A stretch of DNA of 64,000 nt. Source: Halalkalibacter okhensis. Lineage in GTDB: Bacteria; Bacillota; Bacilli; Bacillales; Bacillaceae_D. Positions 9,209 through 18,512 of this stretch are shown here, one piece after another. Numbering within the stretch: the first letter of the stretch is position 1; each line of letters starts with the position of its first letter. The stretch spans positions 124,001-188,000 of the forward strand of contig NZ_JRJU01000003.1 of NCBI RefSeq assembly GCF_000787375.1, written 5' to 3'. The translations under genes and the position numbers were made by a program. The notes under the pieces are model-generated. The model worked only from the letters and a program-made list of their open reading frames with translations, had not been told where the DNA came from and searched no databases.

Positions 9209-9815
9209 TTTCTTGTAATGCCCGATGATAATCTTCTGGCGTGTCAATGTCAAAGAGAATACCAGCATCATTAACGATTAACTTCACTTTTTTTACAGAA
9301 CTCAATATCCCCCTTCCTCCCAAATCTCCTGTAAGCCTCGAGAAGTCCACATCCTTTATATTCCCCCAAAAAATAGGGTGACCTGGCTTCTGGTCATAGT
9401 ATGGTCGGACAACAAAAGGAGCCGAATTTACTTTCACTCGCCTCCTACCCTCATTGATTACGTTCGTTACTGTGGCATTTTTGATAAAAGGTTGATCACT
9501 TAAAAAGAACACGACGGATGGACATGCAGAATCTATATGTTCGAGTCCCGTTAAAAAAGAAGTACTTTGCCCAAGTCGATAATTGGAATTATAGATCCAG
9601 CTCACCTTCTTTGATGTGATCTTCATACTTTCTTTAATTTCTTTGGACTGATGTCCAAGAACAACAACCACTTTTTCAAATGGATGAAGTAAAACTTGTT
9701 CCAGGACACGTTCTAACAAAATCTTCCCATCTATCTTTAATAGCTGTTTTGTTGTTCCCATGCGAGAAGAGGTTCCAGCAGCTAAAATAACTGCACATAC
9801 CTTATGATCCACCAC
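9201..9815 (-). CDS. pucB: Molybdenum-cofactor nucleotidyltransferase-like protein PucB
   Basis: A 204-aa MobA-like nucleotidyltransferase. The N-terminal signature ILAAGTSSRMGTTKQLL binds the nucleotide, and SVVFFLSDQPF and GHPIFW are typical of CTP:molybdopterin cytidylyltransferase (MocA) relatives. It is thought to finish the cytidylylated molybdenum cofactor for xanthine dehydrogenase. GTG start at 9815 with GGGAGGTC upstream. It is last in pucC-D-E-A-B and ends within the shared terminator with pucR. Confidence 0.85.
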   Translation of the reverse strand: MVDHKVCAVILAAGTSSRMGTTKQLLKIDGKILLERVLEQVLLHPFEKVVVVLGHQSKEIKESMKITSKKVSWIYNSNYRLGQSTSFLTGLEHIDSACPSVVFFLSDQPFIKNATVTNVINEGRRRVKVNSAPFVVRPYYDQKPGHPIFWGNIKDVDFSRLTGDLGGRGILSSVKKVKLIVNDAGILFDIDTPEDYHRALQERG

Positions 9816-9848
9816 ACTTGACCTCCCTGATCTAAATTTAATGATCCA

Positions 9849-10940
9849 TTAAAATGTAATTGTCTTTGCATTCCCTTTTTTACGTTGCTTATTTAATACC
9901 CGCTTTTTGTTCCTCACTTTAATTAACTCACCAACTATACTTAAACTAATTTCTTCAGCTCCTTCAGCATCAATATCTACACCAATTGGAGAGTGTATCC
10001 ATTTTGGGACTGGCATTGGATGCATAAGTCGTTCTGTCCGCTTTTTCGGGCCTAGAATCCCAACATATTTCGGTCGATGTTGACTAAAAAAAGCAAGAAT
10101 CGATTTATCTCTAACAAAGCTATGTGTCATGATTAATATATAGCTATTTAAAGGGATTGAGCGACTTTTTAAAAAGTGTTCAGGATGCTCTTGGATGCAG
10201 TGGATGGCATCAGGAAAAAACTCAGCCTTACACCTACTTTCCCTAGGATCAATAACCACTGGTAAAAAGTTAAACTCTGCCGCTCTCTTTACTACAGGTT
10301 CAACATCAGGTCCAGCTCCAAAAATAAAAATTGTATCCTTTGATTCATGTAATTCAAATAAAAATTGGGTATTTAACTCAAGATTCATCTGATAATCAAA
10401 AATCCGATTTTCTTGATAAAACCGGATGACATCCCTGCTTAACAAACGATCTTTTTCTACTGGGCCTTGCTCGCCTAGCACCTTTCCTGCTTTCGTAAAA
10501 AAAAGTCGAGATTTCATTTTCTCCCCAGTAACCTCCCGCACTGAAATAACCTCTTCGCCCATTTCAAAAGCTTCCAATACCGGCGCCCAAGAACTACTTT
10601 TATTTGCACTTATCTCTGTCCACTCGATCGGCTCTAATAACACCTTGATCTTGCCATTACACCCGGCTCCTTGTCCCCAGCCTAGGTCATCCTCTGACTG
10701 TAAATCATATGTGATCGTTTCTGGCTTCTTATCCTTCATTACTTCATTTGCACGAATTCGTAAATCCTCCTCAAGACACCCTCCGCTAATCAACCCATAT
10801 TGGTTGCCATTTGCTAAAAAAAGCATTTTCGCCCCTTCATGACGATAACTAGAACCCTCAACTTGGATCACTGTTGCTAATGCACAAGTTTGATTAGGGT
10901 GTTGTTTGATAATTTTGAGATACTCATATAGTTCTTTCAT
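9849..10940 (-). CDS. pucA: XdhC-family molybdenum-cofactor insertion protein PucA
   Basis: An XdhC/CoxI-family protein, 363 aa from the chosen start. XdhC proteins bind the molybdenum cofactor, help its sulfuration and deliver it to xanthine dehydrogenase. The N-terminal region has SSYRHEGAKMLF and GLISGGCLEEDL; the C-terminal Rossmann part has IFIFGAGPDVEPVV. The frame is open to 11021 and would overlap pucE, but AAGGGGTG lies 7 bp before the ATG at 10940, leaving a 17-bp gap to pucE. It follows pucE and precedes pucB. Confidence 0.87.
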   Translation of the reverse strand: MKELYEYLKIIKQHPNQTCALATVIQVEGSSYRHEGAKMLFLANGNQYGLISGGCLEEDLRIRANEVMKDKKPETITYDLQSEDDLGWGQGAGCNGKIKVLLEPIEWTEISANKSSSWAPVLEAFEMGEEVISVREVTGEKMKSRLFFTKAGKVLGEQGPVEKDRLLSRDVIRFYQENRIFDYQMNLELNTQFLFELHESKDTIFIFGAGPDVEPVVKRAAEFNFLPVVIDPRESRCKAEFFPDAIHCIQEHPEHFLKSRSIPLNSYILIMTHSFVRDKSILAFFSQHRPKYVGILGPKKRTERLMHPMPVPKWIHSPIGVDIDAEGAEEISLSIVGELIKVRNKKRVLNKQRKKGNAKTITF

Positions 10941-10957
10941 GTCAAACACCCCTTCAT

Positions 10958-11464
10958 TTACTTGTTTTGGTGATCTGTTATTCTTCGTAACACTCTGTAA
11001 ATACCACCGTATCCTGTACATCGACAGAGATTGCCCGTTAACCCATCCTTCAATTCATCCATAGTCGCTTTGGGATTCTCGTTTAATAGCGCTTTAATTG
11101 AAACAATCATACCTGGGGTACAATAGCCACATTGAAACCCCCCCTCTTCCAAAAAGGCTTGTTGAACAGGATCGATCATCTCTGTACCGATACCTTCAAT
11201 TGTCTCAACCTTTTTCCCTTCACACTGATAAGCCATCGTTAAACATGAATTTTGCTGCTTTCCATCAACAAGCACCATACACGCACCGCATCTACCAATT
11301 TCACACGATATCTTTGTTCCTGTTAAGTTTAAGTCTGTTCTAATGATATCTACCAACCGACGTGAAGGATCTACCGTAAGTCGAATCGGTACTCCATTTA
11401 AGTCGAAAGAGAGAAGATCCTTCGCTTCCTGCTCAACTCCCATTAAATTACCTTTTTGACTCAT
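10958..11464 (-). CDS. pucE: Xanthine dehydrogenase iron-sulfur subunit PucE
   Basis: 168-aa [2Fe-2S] subunit of molybdenum hydroxylases. The plant-type ferredoxin cluster is CEIGRCGAC plus a later Cys in QQNSCLTM; the second cluster is CGYCTPGM with CRCTGYGG. It carries electrons from the molybdenum subunit to the FAD subunit. The ATG at 11464 is chosen over the one at 11470 because AGGAGGGG would touch the earlier codon. The gene lies between pucD and pucA. Confidence 0.93.
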   Translation of the reverse strand: MSQKGNLMGVEQEAKDLLSFDLNGVPIRLTVDPSRRLVDIIRTDLNLTGTKISCEIGRCGACMVLVDGKQQNSCLTMAYQCEGKKVETIEGIGTEMIDPVQQAFLEEGGFQCGYCTPGMIVSIKALLNENPKATMDELKDGLTGNLCRCTGYGGIYRVLRRITDHQNK

Positions 11465-11488
11465 TCTCATCCCCTCCTAATGGTAACT

Positions 11489-13756
11489 CTACTGCTCAAT
11501 GAGAAAAGGCGCTTTTTGCAGCTGCTCTCGATTTACTGGTAGTTCTGTAACCCAAACACCCGTTGCCTCTTTTATCGCCGCAACAATCGCAGGGGCTAAA
11601 GCAACAGAGCCTACCTCTCCTACACCTCGAGGGCCAAAAGAGTCTCCATCAGGCAACTGTTCTATTGCCTGCACATGGTGTTCTTCTGGTACATCAAAAA
11701 TAGTTGGCACTAAATACGTATCTAAGTTTTTCGTTACATATTTCCCATCATTCATCACGGCATCCTCTGTAAGGGTAAAGCCTAATGCCATGACACTTCC
11801 TCCTTCAATTTGACCAACATAGCCCATCGGATTAATAACAGGACCTGCTGCAACTGCGTGATCCATTCTCGTTACTTTAACTGAACCTGTTAGTATATTC
11901 ACTTCAACCTCTGCAATAACCGACGTACTTGTATACAAATAGTGTCCACCTACAAATGGATCTGGAGTAACCGGAAAGTGAAAATCGGTTGAACATTCAA
12001 GCTCTCCTACACCACTTTTAGCAATATCTACATAGGTCATCACCTGCTTTGGCCCTTCAAAAGCATCGACCCAAATTCCGCCTGGACCCGTTTTCAACTC
12101 TTCCTTCGGATAACCTGTTAACTCATTTACTTTCGTAAACAACCCTTCTAAAAAAGGTCCTTTCAAACGATTAAGTGCTTGCCAAACCATATTTGTTGTT
12201 CTAGAGGCCGTCGATGATCCACTTGAAGGGACACGGTCCGTATCCCCAATGACAATACTCAAATCATCCTGATTGCACTGAAAGTGATCTTGCAACAAAA
12301 TTTCTAATGTCGCGATTAATCCTTGGCCAAACTCTTCGTGCCCGAAAGCAACCTCAATTTTTCCATCTTGATTCAAGCGGATAAGTCCCCCTGCATGATC
12401 AGGAATCCCATACCCTAACCCTGAACCATGCATGGCCAGCGCTGCTCCGATGCCACTTTTTAACCATGGCTTTGCACTATTTTGTTTTGTCTTTTTCTTC
12501 TCCCAAAGTGGCGATTGCTTGATCGCATCCCACACTTGCTCAGGTCCATTTGTCGGAACCACCCTCTGCCCCATTGGACCGAGATCATTCAGTTTCCTTA
12601 AATTCCTTTTGCGTAATTCCCAAGGATCCATCTTCAATTTCTCCGCTAATCGATCAAGCTGACCTTCTAATGCAAAGATCACTTGATTTCCACCAAATCC
12701 ACGAAACTCTCCAGATATGCCGTTATTCGTATAAACGGCTTTCCCCTTCACATCTACATGAGGAATTTGATAAGGCCCTACTGCATGTTCCGTAGCAAAG
12801 TTTAGAACAGGTCCTCCTAATGTAGAATAAGCCCCCGTATCAGACAGAATTTGAACTTGATGAGCCATCAATTCTCCGCTAGCATTTACTCCTGTTTTCA
12901 TCGTAATTTTCATAGGATGCCTTTTTAACCCAGCCTTAACCGATTCCCATCTTGAATAATGCATCTTTACTGGCTGATGACAACTTAGAGCAAGCAGTGC
13001 CCCATATGGTTGCACATTGAGTTCATCTTTTCCACCGAAAGACCCTCCGATCGGACTAGAAATGACACGAACCTGCTCTTCCTCACAACCTAATATTCTT
13101 GCGAGCTGCATTCGGTCCTTATACCCGTGTTGTGTCGGAGCATAAACCGTTAGCTTCCCCTCCTGACTAGGGACAAAAATGCCTCCCTCCGTTTCAAGAT
13201 ACGTATGCATTTGCCTTGGGGTCTTGTAAGTTTCTTCAATCACATACTCACAATGCTTAAACCCCTCATCGATGTTCCCACGCTGATAGTCTGTCTGATG
13301 CAAGATATTTCCTTGATTGTGTAGTTTAGGTGCTTTAGGTTCGAGTGCTAGTTCGGGCGTGTCTAATGTGAGTAATGGTTCATATTCAACTCGGATAAGC
13401 GATAAAGCCTCGTCGGCAATTTCTTCTGTCGTTGCCGCTACCGCTGCAATCGCATCCCCCTCAAAACGAACAAGATCCTGACAAAAGACTGGCTGATCAG
13501 GTGTGCTAATTCCAAATCCATTTAAACCCGGAATATCACGATAGGTCAGAACAGCAACTACACCAGGGTAACTAAGTGCTACGGATGTATCTATTGAAAC
13601 AATTCGAGCGTGTGGAACCGTACTTCTTAGCACTCTTCCATAAAGCATATTTGGAAACGTCATATCCGTTAAATAGCGTAGCTCCCCGGTCACTTTCTCT
13701 TGTCCATCTCGTCTTACTTTCCATTTATCACCGCTCGACTTACGATCTAACCACAT
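11489..13756 (-). CDS. pucD: Xanthine dehydrogenase molybdenum subunit PucD
   Basis: A large molybdopterin-binding subunit, 755 aa from the chosen start, which oxidises hypoxanthine/xanthine towards urate. Family motifs are present: GSFGGKDE, GEFRGFGGNQ with the purine-contacting Arg, and the catalytic Glu in GPRGVGEVGSVALAP near the C-terminus. The frame extends to 13804, but GGGAGGTGGG lies directly before the ATG at 13756, so the first 16 residues of the long reading are dropped. The start overlaps the last 17 bp of pucC. Among family members, operon context (pucC/E/A/B, pucR) favours xanthine dehydrogenase over CO or nicotinate hydroxylase. Confidence 0.93.
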   Translation of the reverse strand: MWLDRKSSGDKWKVRRDGQEKVTGELRYLTDMTFPNMLYGRVLRSTVPHARIVSIDTSVALSYPGVVAVLTYRDIPGLNGFGISTPDQPVFCQDLVRFEGDAIAAVAATTEEIADEALSLIRVEYEPLLTLDTPELALEPKAPKLHNQGNILHQTDYQRGNIDEGFKHCEYVIEETYKTPRQMHTYLETEGGIFVPSQEGKLTVYAPTQHGYKDRMQLARILGCEEEQVRVISSPIGGSFGGKDELNVQPYGALLALSCHQPVKMHYSRWESVKAGLKRHPMKITMKTGVNASGELMAHQVQILSDTGAYSTLGGPVLNFATEHAVGPYQIPHVDVKGKAVYTNNGISGEFRGFGGNQVIFALEGQLDRLAEKLKMDPWELRKRNLRKLNDLGPMGQRVVPTNGPEQVWDAIKQSPLWEKKKTKQNSAKPWLKSGIGAALAMHGSGLGYGIPDHAGGLIRLNQDGKIEVAFGHEEFGQGLIATLEILLQDHFQCNQDDLSIVIGDTDRVPSSGSSTASRTTNMVWQALNRLKGPFLEGLFTKVNELTGYPKEELKTGPGGIWVDAFEGPKQVMTYVDIAKSGVGELECSTDFHFPVTPDPFVGGHYLYTSTSVIAEVEVNILTGSVKVTRMDHAVAAGPVINPMGYVGQIEGGSVMALGFTLTEDAVMNDGKYVTKNLDTYLVPTIFDVPEEHHVQAIEQLPDGDSFGPRGVGEVGSVALAPAIVAAIKEATGVWVTELPVNREQLQKAPFLIEQ

Positions 13757-14654
13757 TCGTCCCACCTCCCTCTTTGTTCCCTTCCCATTGTTCAAACAAC
13801 TCACTGACTATTAAATTAGCAACCATTGTTTTTTTGTATCCTTCTGATGCAAAGGGGTCTGATGCGGTCTCATACTCATTCGTAATCAATGAAAAAGCTT
13901 CTTGAAATAATTGCATAGAGCAGACTTTATTCTGAAGCTCCATTTCCGTATTGGATAGCCGGAGTGGAATAGGTCCACCACTAGCAGCTAAAAAAACATC
14001 TTGAACCTCTCCTTGATGGTTCATCCTTCCCCTTCCAGCCACTGTGATTAGTGACGCCGTAAACGTTTCTCGTCGACCTACTTTTTGAAAGAAAGTGAAC
14101 TGCTCGTTAAACGGCTCTTCAATCTCAATGACAATATCAACTAAAATACGTTGATCTCTTTGAAATCCATTTGCTTGTAGTTTAATCAACCACTCTTCCA
14201 ATAACTGCGTCTCTATTTCCTCTCCATTAAACCAGCGTAGTTTTGCGTTGTGAACTAAGAACACAGGAATGGTATCTCCTGCTGTTGTATAGATATTTCC
14301 TCCAATGGTTGCTACATTTCGAATCGACGGAGCTGCAATTTGGCGACATGCCTCCACCAGAGGAGAAAGATGCTTAGTAATCAACGAATGACGGATGCAG
14401 TTTGCTAACGTCACTTGTGAACCAATGGAGATCTCCCTCTTCCCATAAGATAGCCTTTCTCTCACTTCGTTCATTTCTTGTATCAGTTCTAAACTGATCA
14501 AATTAGAAGGCATCTTTTTTAAACCAGCCTCCCACTGCGTCCTAAGCCATGTTCCTCCAGATACATAACAATATTCATTGGGCTGGAGAGTCTGCTGAAT
14601 CTGCCATGCTTCTTTTACATTGTTTGGTCTCCAGATCTTTTTCGTTGCAATCAT
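13740..14654 (-). CDS. pucC: Xanthine dehydrogenase FAD subunit PucC
   Basis: A 304-aa FAD-binding subunit of the molybdenum hydroxylase. The flavin-binding region has YVSGGTWLRTQWE near residue 30 and the characteristic IRNVATIGGNIYTTAGDT near residue 113. FAD accepts electrons from PucE and passes them to NAD+. Start ATG has AGAGGTG upstream. It is the first gene of the pucC-D-E-A-B operon and is separated from divergent hemAT by about 570 bp. Confidence 0.92.
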   Translation of the reverse strand: MIATKKIWRPNNVKEAWQIQQTLQPNEYCYVSGGTWLRTQWEAGLKKMPSNLISLELIQEMNEVRERLSYGKREISIGSQVTLANCIRHSLITKHLSPLVEACRQIAAPSIRNVATIGGNIYTTAGDTIPVFLVHNAKLRWFNGEEIETQLLEEWLIKLQANGFQRDQRILVDIVIEIEEPFNEQFTFFQKVGRRETFTASLITVAGRGRMNHQGEVQDVFLAASGGPIPLRLSNTEMELQNKVCSMQLFQEAFSLITNEYETASDPFASEGYKKTMVANLIVSELFEQWEGNKEGGGTNVVRS

Positions 14655-15223
14655 GACGAGACACCTCTTTCTATAACGAACTCCTGATTTAGATCACTAT
14701 TAAAACAGTGACTAAATATTCAATCTATTCAAAGCGTACTATTCGATTTCCACGTCGTCATTGTACAAACTAGCTAAAAAACTCCATTGAATTTGTTAAT
14801 AAAAACTAACGCAAACACTCTACCAATCGCTGAAAACCTAAGAAAAACATAGGAAATAGTGCCGTGTTGCAGATTGTTAGATTTACTTCCTAATTATTTA
14901 GAATCAGAAATGATGTTCTTTTTCTATTCACCGGTTACACTTGTTTAACATAACTGAACATGAAGATACAGAATGGTAATTCTATTTTGTACGATTTAAC
15001 TAATGTTAACAGTTAGTTAGTCAGATTTTATAACTAAGAAGTTTTTTTAGTTAGGCTCAAAACAAAAACAGACCAGGTTATGTAATGTATTAAGAAGGAT
15101 ATAAATGGAACTAGGTAAAAATGAGTAGCGGTCAATGACTTTTATATGCAATAATTAGGGATATGTAGTATTTTTATACTATGAATTCTGGATCGAATTT
15201 TATATAGAAAAGAAGTGAAAAAC
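14655..15223. other. Divergent intergenic region pucC / hemAT
   Basis: 569 bp without a gene. It should carry the pucC promoter (minus) and hemAT promoter (plus). A short dyad TCACT...AGTGA spans 14694-14711, and a longer palindrome lies at 14998-15018 (listed separately). I found no clear PucR box or riboswitch. Confidence 0.45.
14998..15018. promoter_or_regulatory. 21-bp inverted repeat upstream of hemAT, possible operator
   Basis: AACTAA and TTAGTT arms flank a central TGTTAACAG, so most of the 21 bp pairs with itself. It lies about 205 bp upstream of the hemAT start. The regulator is unknown. Confidence 0.4.
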
Positions 15224-16534
15224 ATGGGGAAACTTTTTTCAAAACGAAAAACTAATGTTCAAACTAGCATATTGGCCACTATCGACCGTTCCAATAATAA
15301 CGTGTGTATTGACCTTCCAAGCTCAAGTACTGTTCTTAAGCAAATAGAACTAATAGATTTGAATATTGAAGACCTTTCCATCATTCGTGCATTCCAGCCT
15401 GTTGTTCAAGAACACCTAGAAGGTATCGTTGACCAATTTTACAAAAACCTAGCTAAAGAACCATCTTTATCGTCAATTATTAACGAAAATAGCACCGTCG
15501 AACGCTTGAAGAAGACGCTTTTTACACATATCCTTGAAATGTTCAGCGGACAAATTAACGAGCAATTTATCAACAAAAGAAATACAATCGCCCATGTCCA
15601 TGTAAGGATTGGGTTGCAACCAAAATGGTATATGTGCGCTTTTCAAGACCTGTTATTATCAATCTTTGAAATACTCAATCAATATACTTATAGTAAAGAG
15701 GAATTTAAAAAGGCCTCCTCTGCTGTCACTAAAATCTTAAATCTTGAACAACAATTAGTTTTAGAAGCGTACGAGTTAGAAACGGAACGAATTCGACAAA
15801 TTGCTGAGGACCAACAGAATGTCTTAAAAAGAGAAGTCAAGAAAAACGCAGAGGAATTAGCGGCTGTGAGTGAGGAAACAAGCTCTTCGTTACAAAATGT
15901 AACGCAAAAAACAGAAGAAATTACAAAACTAACCGCATCAAGCTCAAATATCGCAATTCAAACGGAAGCTAAATCAAAAGATGGAAAAAATCGTTTAATA
16001 AACCTTGAACAAATCATGTTGAATACACAATCAACGATGCATAAAATTTCAAGTGAAATGGAGCAATTAGTTGAGACTTCTAAGAAAATTGAGCAAATTT
16101 CTCAAATTGTAACTTCGATTGCTGACCAAACGAATTTACTTGCGCTAAATGCTTCGATTGAGGCTGCTCGTGCTGGCGAACAAGGGAAAGGCTTTGCTGT
16201 AGTGGCTGGTGAAGTTCGTAAGCTGGCTGAAAATACGAAAGCAACCGTTTCTGAAGTGTCCAATTTAGTTAACGAGATCAATCGCTCCACAGCGACTATG
16301 TCTGAGTCAATCACGCAAAACAATCTTTCCATTGAAAATGGCACAAATGAATCGAGCCAGACCAATCAATTTTTTGATGAGATTCTCCATTCAATGGAAA
16401 CGATGAAAAAACAAAACATGATGATCGCCACGGAGATGAAGAGCCTAACAGAAATTTTCTCAGAGATTAATCATGCAGCGGAACATGTCGCCGCTTCTTC
16501 TGATAACTTAACAAACATAACGACATCATTATAA
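15224..16534 (+). CDS. hemAT: Haem-based aerotaxis transducer HemAT
   Basis: A soluble globin-coupled chemoreceptor, 436 aa. The N-terminal sensor globin (about 30-190) has the proximal-His segment [18 protein letters not shown], close to that of Bacillus HemAT. The C-terminal half is an MCP signalling domain with the conserved hairpin tip [26 protein letters not shown]. There are no membrane segments, as expected. It senses oxygen and signals to CheA/CheW. The ATG at 15224 is chosen because AGAAGTG lies 6 bp before it; the GTG at 15215 overlaps that site. Confidence 0.93.
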   Translation: MGKLFSKRKTNVQTSILATIDRSNNNVCIDLPSSSTVLKQIELIDLNIEDLSIIRAFQPVVQEHLEGIVDQFYKNLAKEPSLSSIINENSTVERLKKTLFTHILEMFSGQINEQFINKRNTIAHVHVRIGLQPKWYMCAFQDLLLSIFEILNQYTYSKEEFKKASSAVTKILNLEQQLVLEAYELETERIRQIAEDQQNVLKREVKKNAEELAAVSEETSSSLQNVTQKTEEITKLTASSSNIAIQTEAKSKDGKNRLINLEQIMLNTQSTMHKISSEMEQLVETSKKIEQISQIVTSIADQTNLLALNASIEAARAGEQGKGFAVVAGEVRKLAENTKATVSEVSNLVNEINRSTATMSESITQNNLSIENGTNESSQTNQFFDEILHSMETMKKQNMMIATEMKSLTEIFSEINHAAEHVAASSDNLTNITTSL

Positions 16535-16540
16535 ATCGTT

Positions 16541-16584
16541 GGAAAAGATGCTCAAAACTGTCTTTTAGTTCTGAGCATCTTTCC
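16541..16584. terminator. Terminator between hemAT and mutM
   Basis: Arms GGAAAAGATGCTCA (16541-16554) and TGAGCATCTTTCC (16572-16584) form a strong stem with a pyrimidine-rich plus-strand flank. It lies between two convergent genes and probably serves both. Confidence 0.75.
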
Positions 16585-16592
16585 TTTCCCCT

Positions 16593-17402
16593 TTATTTTT
16601 GACATTGATCACAATAAAAAGTTTTTCTTGAGGAAATTTTGTCTTTAATAATCCCCTTCCCACAACGTTTACACGGTTCTCCCTCTAGGTCATATACATA
16701 ACAATGCTTATTATATCCACCAGTCAGTTGATCTCCATTGTATACAGGAATGTCCATGTAACCACCTAGTTGAATTCCTCGTTTTAATACAGTTTGAATG
16801 CTATTGTAAAGTCTTATTTTATCCTCTTTAGTTAATTCATTCGTCTGCTTCATTGGCAGTAATTGTGCATGATAGCAAATTTCATCTGAATAAAGGTTCC
16901 CAATCCCAGCTATAAATTTTTGATTTACTAAGGATGTTTTTAGCGCTCCCCTTTTCTTATCCATTCGTTCAAGAAATGTTTCTACTGTAAGAGAAGGCGC
17001 TAAAGGCTCCGGCCCTAAATCACTTAACGTCTCTTCTAATTGTTCTGCAGTAAGTAAATGCAAATAGCCGAGTCGAAGTCCGATGAAATGTAACTTTTTC
17101 TTCCCAAAAGTAATGGTGACTTGTTTTGTCCGGCTTATATCCTCTCCATTTTCAAAAATGTACATGAGTCCACCAAGCATGAGATGGAGCAACAAACTTT
17201 TTCCTGTATCAAGTTTGAAAATAAGAAACTTAGCACGACGCTCAATTGCTACAACCGTTCGGGTCTGTACTTCTTGGATAAACGATTCAACAGGTAGATT
17301 CACTGTCTTTTCTCTCGTCACTTCAACATCGGTAACTCTTTGACCAGCCAACTTTTCACTAAGAAGACGTCTATACGTTTCCATCTCAGGTAATTCCGGC
17401 AT
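16593..17402 (-). CDS. mutM: Formamidopyrimidine-DNA glycosylase (Fpg/MutM family)
   Basis: 269-aa base-excision repair glycosylase/AP lyase for oxidised purines. The N-terminus MPELPEMETYRR supplies the catalytic Pro and Glu; a conserved Lys follows in RRAKFLIF (about residue 57). The C-terminal zinc finger has Cys pairs in EPCKRCG and FYCDQCQ. AAGGAGGC precedes the ATG. It is not next to polA/coaE as the main MutM often is in bacilli, and the PELPEMETY opening differs slightly from the usual PELPEVETV, so this may be a second family member. Confidence 0.85.
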   Translation of the reverse strand: MPELPEMETYRRLLSEKLAGQRVTDVEVTREKTVNLPVESFIQEVQTRTVVAIERRAKFLIFKLDTGKSLLLHLMLGGLMYIFENGEDISRTKQVTITFGKKKLHFIGLRLGYLHLLTAEQLEETLSDLGPEPLAPSLTVETFLERMDKKRGALKTSLVNQKFIAGIGNLYSDEICYHAQLLPMKQTNELTKEDKIRLYNSIQTVLKRGIQLGGYMDIPVYNGDQLTGGYNKHCYVYDLEGEPCKRCGKGIIKDKISSRKTFYCDQCQK

Positions 17403-17455
17403 ATGAAGCCTCCTTTTCTTCTCATTGTTTGTCTTAAATTTTCAATCATGAATAA

Positions 17456-18445
17456 CTAATAAAAGAGAGTGGCAACCCAATAAAAATACGGGATTCCAAA
17501 CACTAAATTAAACGGCAACGTTAAACCGAGAGCTGATCCTAGGTAAATACCTGAGTTCGCTTCTGGAATCGCTTGAGCAACTGCTGCCGGTGCTGCGATA
17601 TAGGAGGCGCTCCCTGTTAACACCGCAAAAATAAAAGCTCCCCCCATCGAAAGTCCAATCAACTGTCCTGTTACGATTCCAATTGTCCCTCCAATGACTG
17701 GCAGGATAAACGCAAACAAAAAAGAAGCAATGTTTATATTGTTCATTTGTTTGATACTTTGTGTCGCAATCATCCCCATATGCAACAAGAAAATACATAA
17801 CACCCCATAGAACAAATCGCCGAAGAGAGGTTTAATTAAAAGAAGTCCATCTTCATGAGCTACAAAACCAATAAAAATGCCACCTAATAGCAAGAATATA
17901 CTTTTTCCAAAGAACGCTTCTTTCACAACATGTTTCATGCTTGCATTTGGATTGATCTCCTCTTGCCCTTTCTTTTGCAAATAGAGCTTGTACATAATAA
18001 TGGCCACGATAATTGCGGGGCCTTCCATAATGACTAAAATAGCAGACATGTAAGCTTCATAATAGATTCCTACCTTATCAAGAAAAGCTAATCCGGCTAT
18101 AAACGTAACGGCACTAACCGAACCATAATGAGCGGCAACAGCCCATGAATCGATCACCGAAAAGGAAAAAAGCTTTTGGATAAGAAAATAGGTCATATAC
18201 AACATAAAAATACTTAATATAACAGCAGCAATAATGGAAGGAACCATCTCCCATAAGGAAACATTCCTAAGCTCTACCCCTCCCTTTATTCCAATCGTAA
18301 ACAAAATAATCATCGTATACCCTGTATAAAATGCTGTTGGCACTTTCAAATCAGAGTTTACAACAACCGCAAAAATCCCAATAAGGAAGAACAATATCAT
18401 CGGTGATAACAAATTAGCGTAGGCAATTTCAAGCATTTGATTCAT
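17456..18445 (-). CDS. SbtA-like sodium-dependent bicarbonate transporter
   Basis: 329 aa with about ten hydrophobic segments, beginning ANLLSPMILFFLIGIFAVVV and containing GYTMIILFTIGIKGGVEL, which match the SbtA (formerly DUF897) permease family. SbtA takes up bicarbonate with Na+. Start ATG has GAGGTG upstream. It sits directly downstream of the ger operon on the same strand, with a large inverted repeat between. No sbtB (PII-like) partner is seen. The family is likely; the substrate in a spore-former is inference. Confidence 0.8.
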   Translation of the reverse strand: MNQMLEIAYANLLSPMILFFLIGIFAVVVNSDLKVPTAFYTGYTMIILFTIGIKGGVELRNVSLWEMVPSIIAAVILSIFMLYMTYFLIQKLFSFSVIDSWAVAAHYGSVSAVTFIAGLAFLDKVGIYYEAYMSAILVIMEGPAIIVAIIMYKLYLQKKGQEEINPNASMKHVVKEAFFGKSIFLLLGGIFIGFVAHEDGLLLIKPLFGDLFYGVLCIFLLHMGMIATQSIKQMNNINIASFLFAFILPVIGGTIGIVTGQLIGLSMGGAFIFAVLTGSASYIAAPAAVAQAIPEANSGIYLGSALGLTLPFNLVFGIPYFYWVATLFY

Positions 18446-18465
18446 GACAACACCTCAATATGTAA

Positions 18466-18512
18466 TTTAAATAAACGTTTGTTTAATACAGTTGAACAAA
18501 CGTTTATTTAAA
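18466..18512. promoter_or_regulatory. Perfect 18-bp inverted repeat with AAACGTTT cores before the SbtA-like gene
   Basis: Arms 18466-18483 and 18495-18512 are exact reverse complements (TTTAAATAAACGTTTGTT), with an 11-nt spacer. Each arm holds the self-complementary core AAACGTTT. It overlaps the stop codon of the upstream ger gene and lies 21-67 bp before the transporter start. No T tract follows on the minus strand, so a repressor site or pair of sites is more likely than a plain terminator. Confidence 0.6.

Noticed and set aside
11499-13905. Several plus-strand open frames opposite pucD and pucC
   Set aside because: Antisense shadows of strongly conserved molybdenum hydroxylase genes, without ribosome binding sites.
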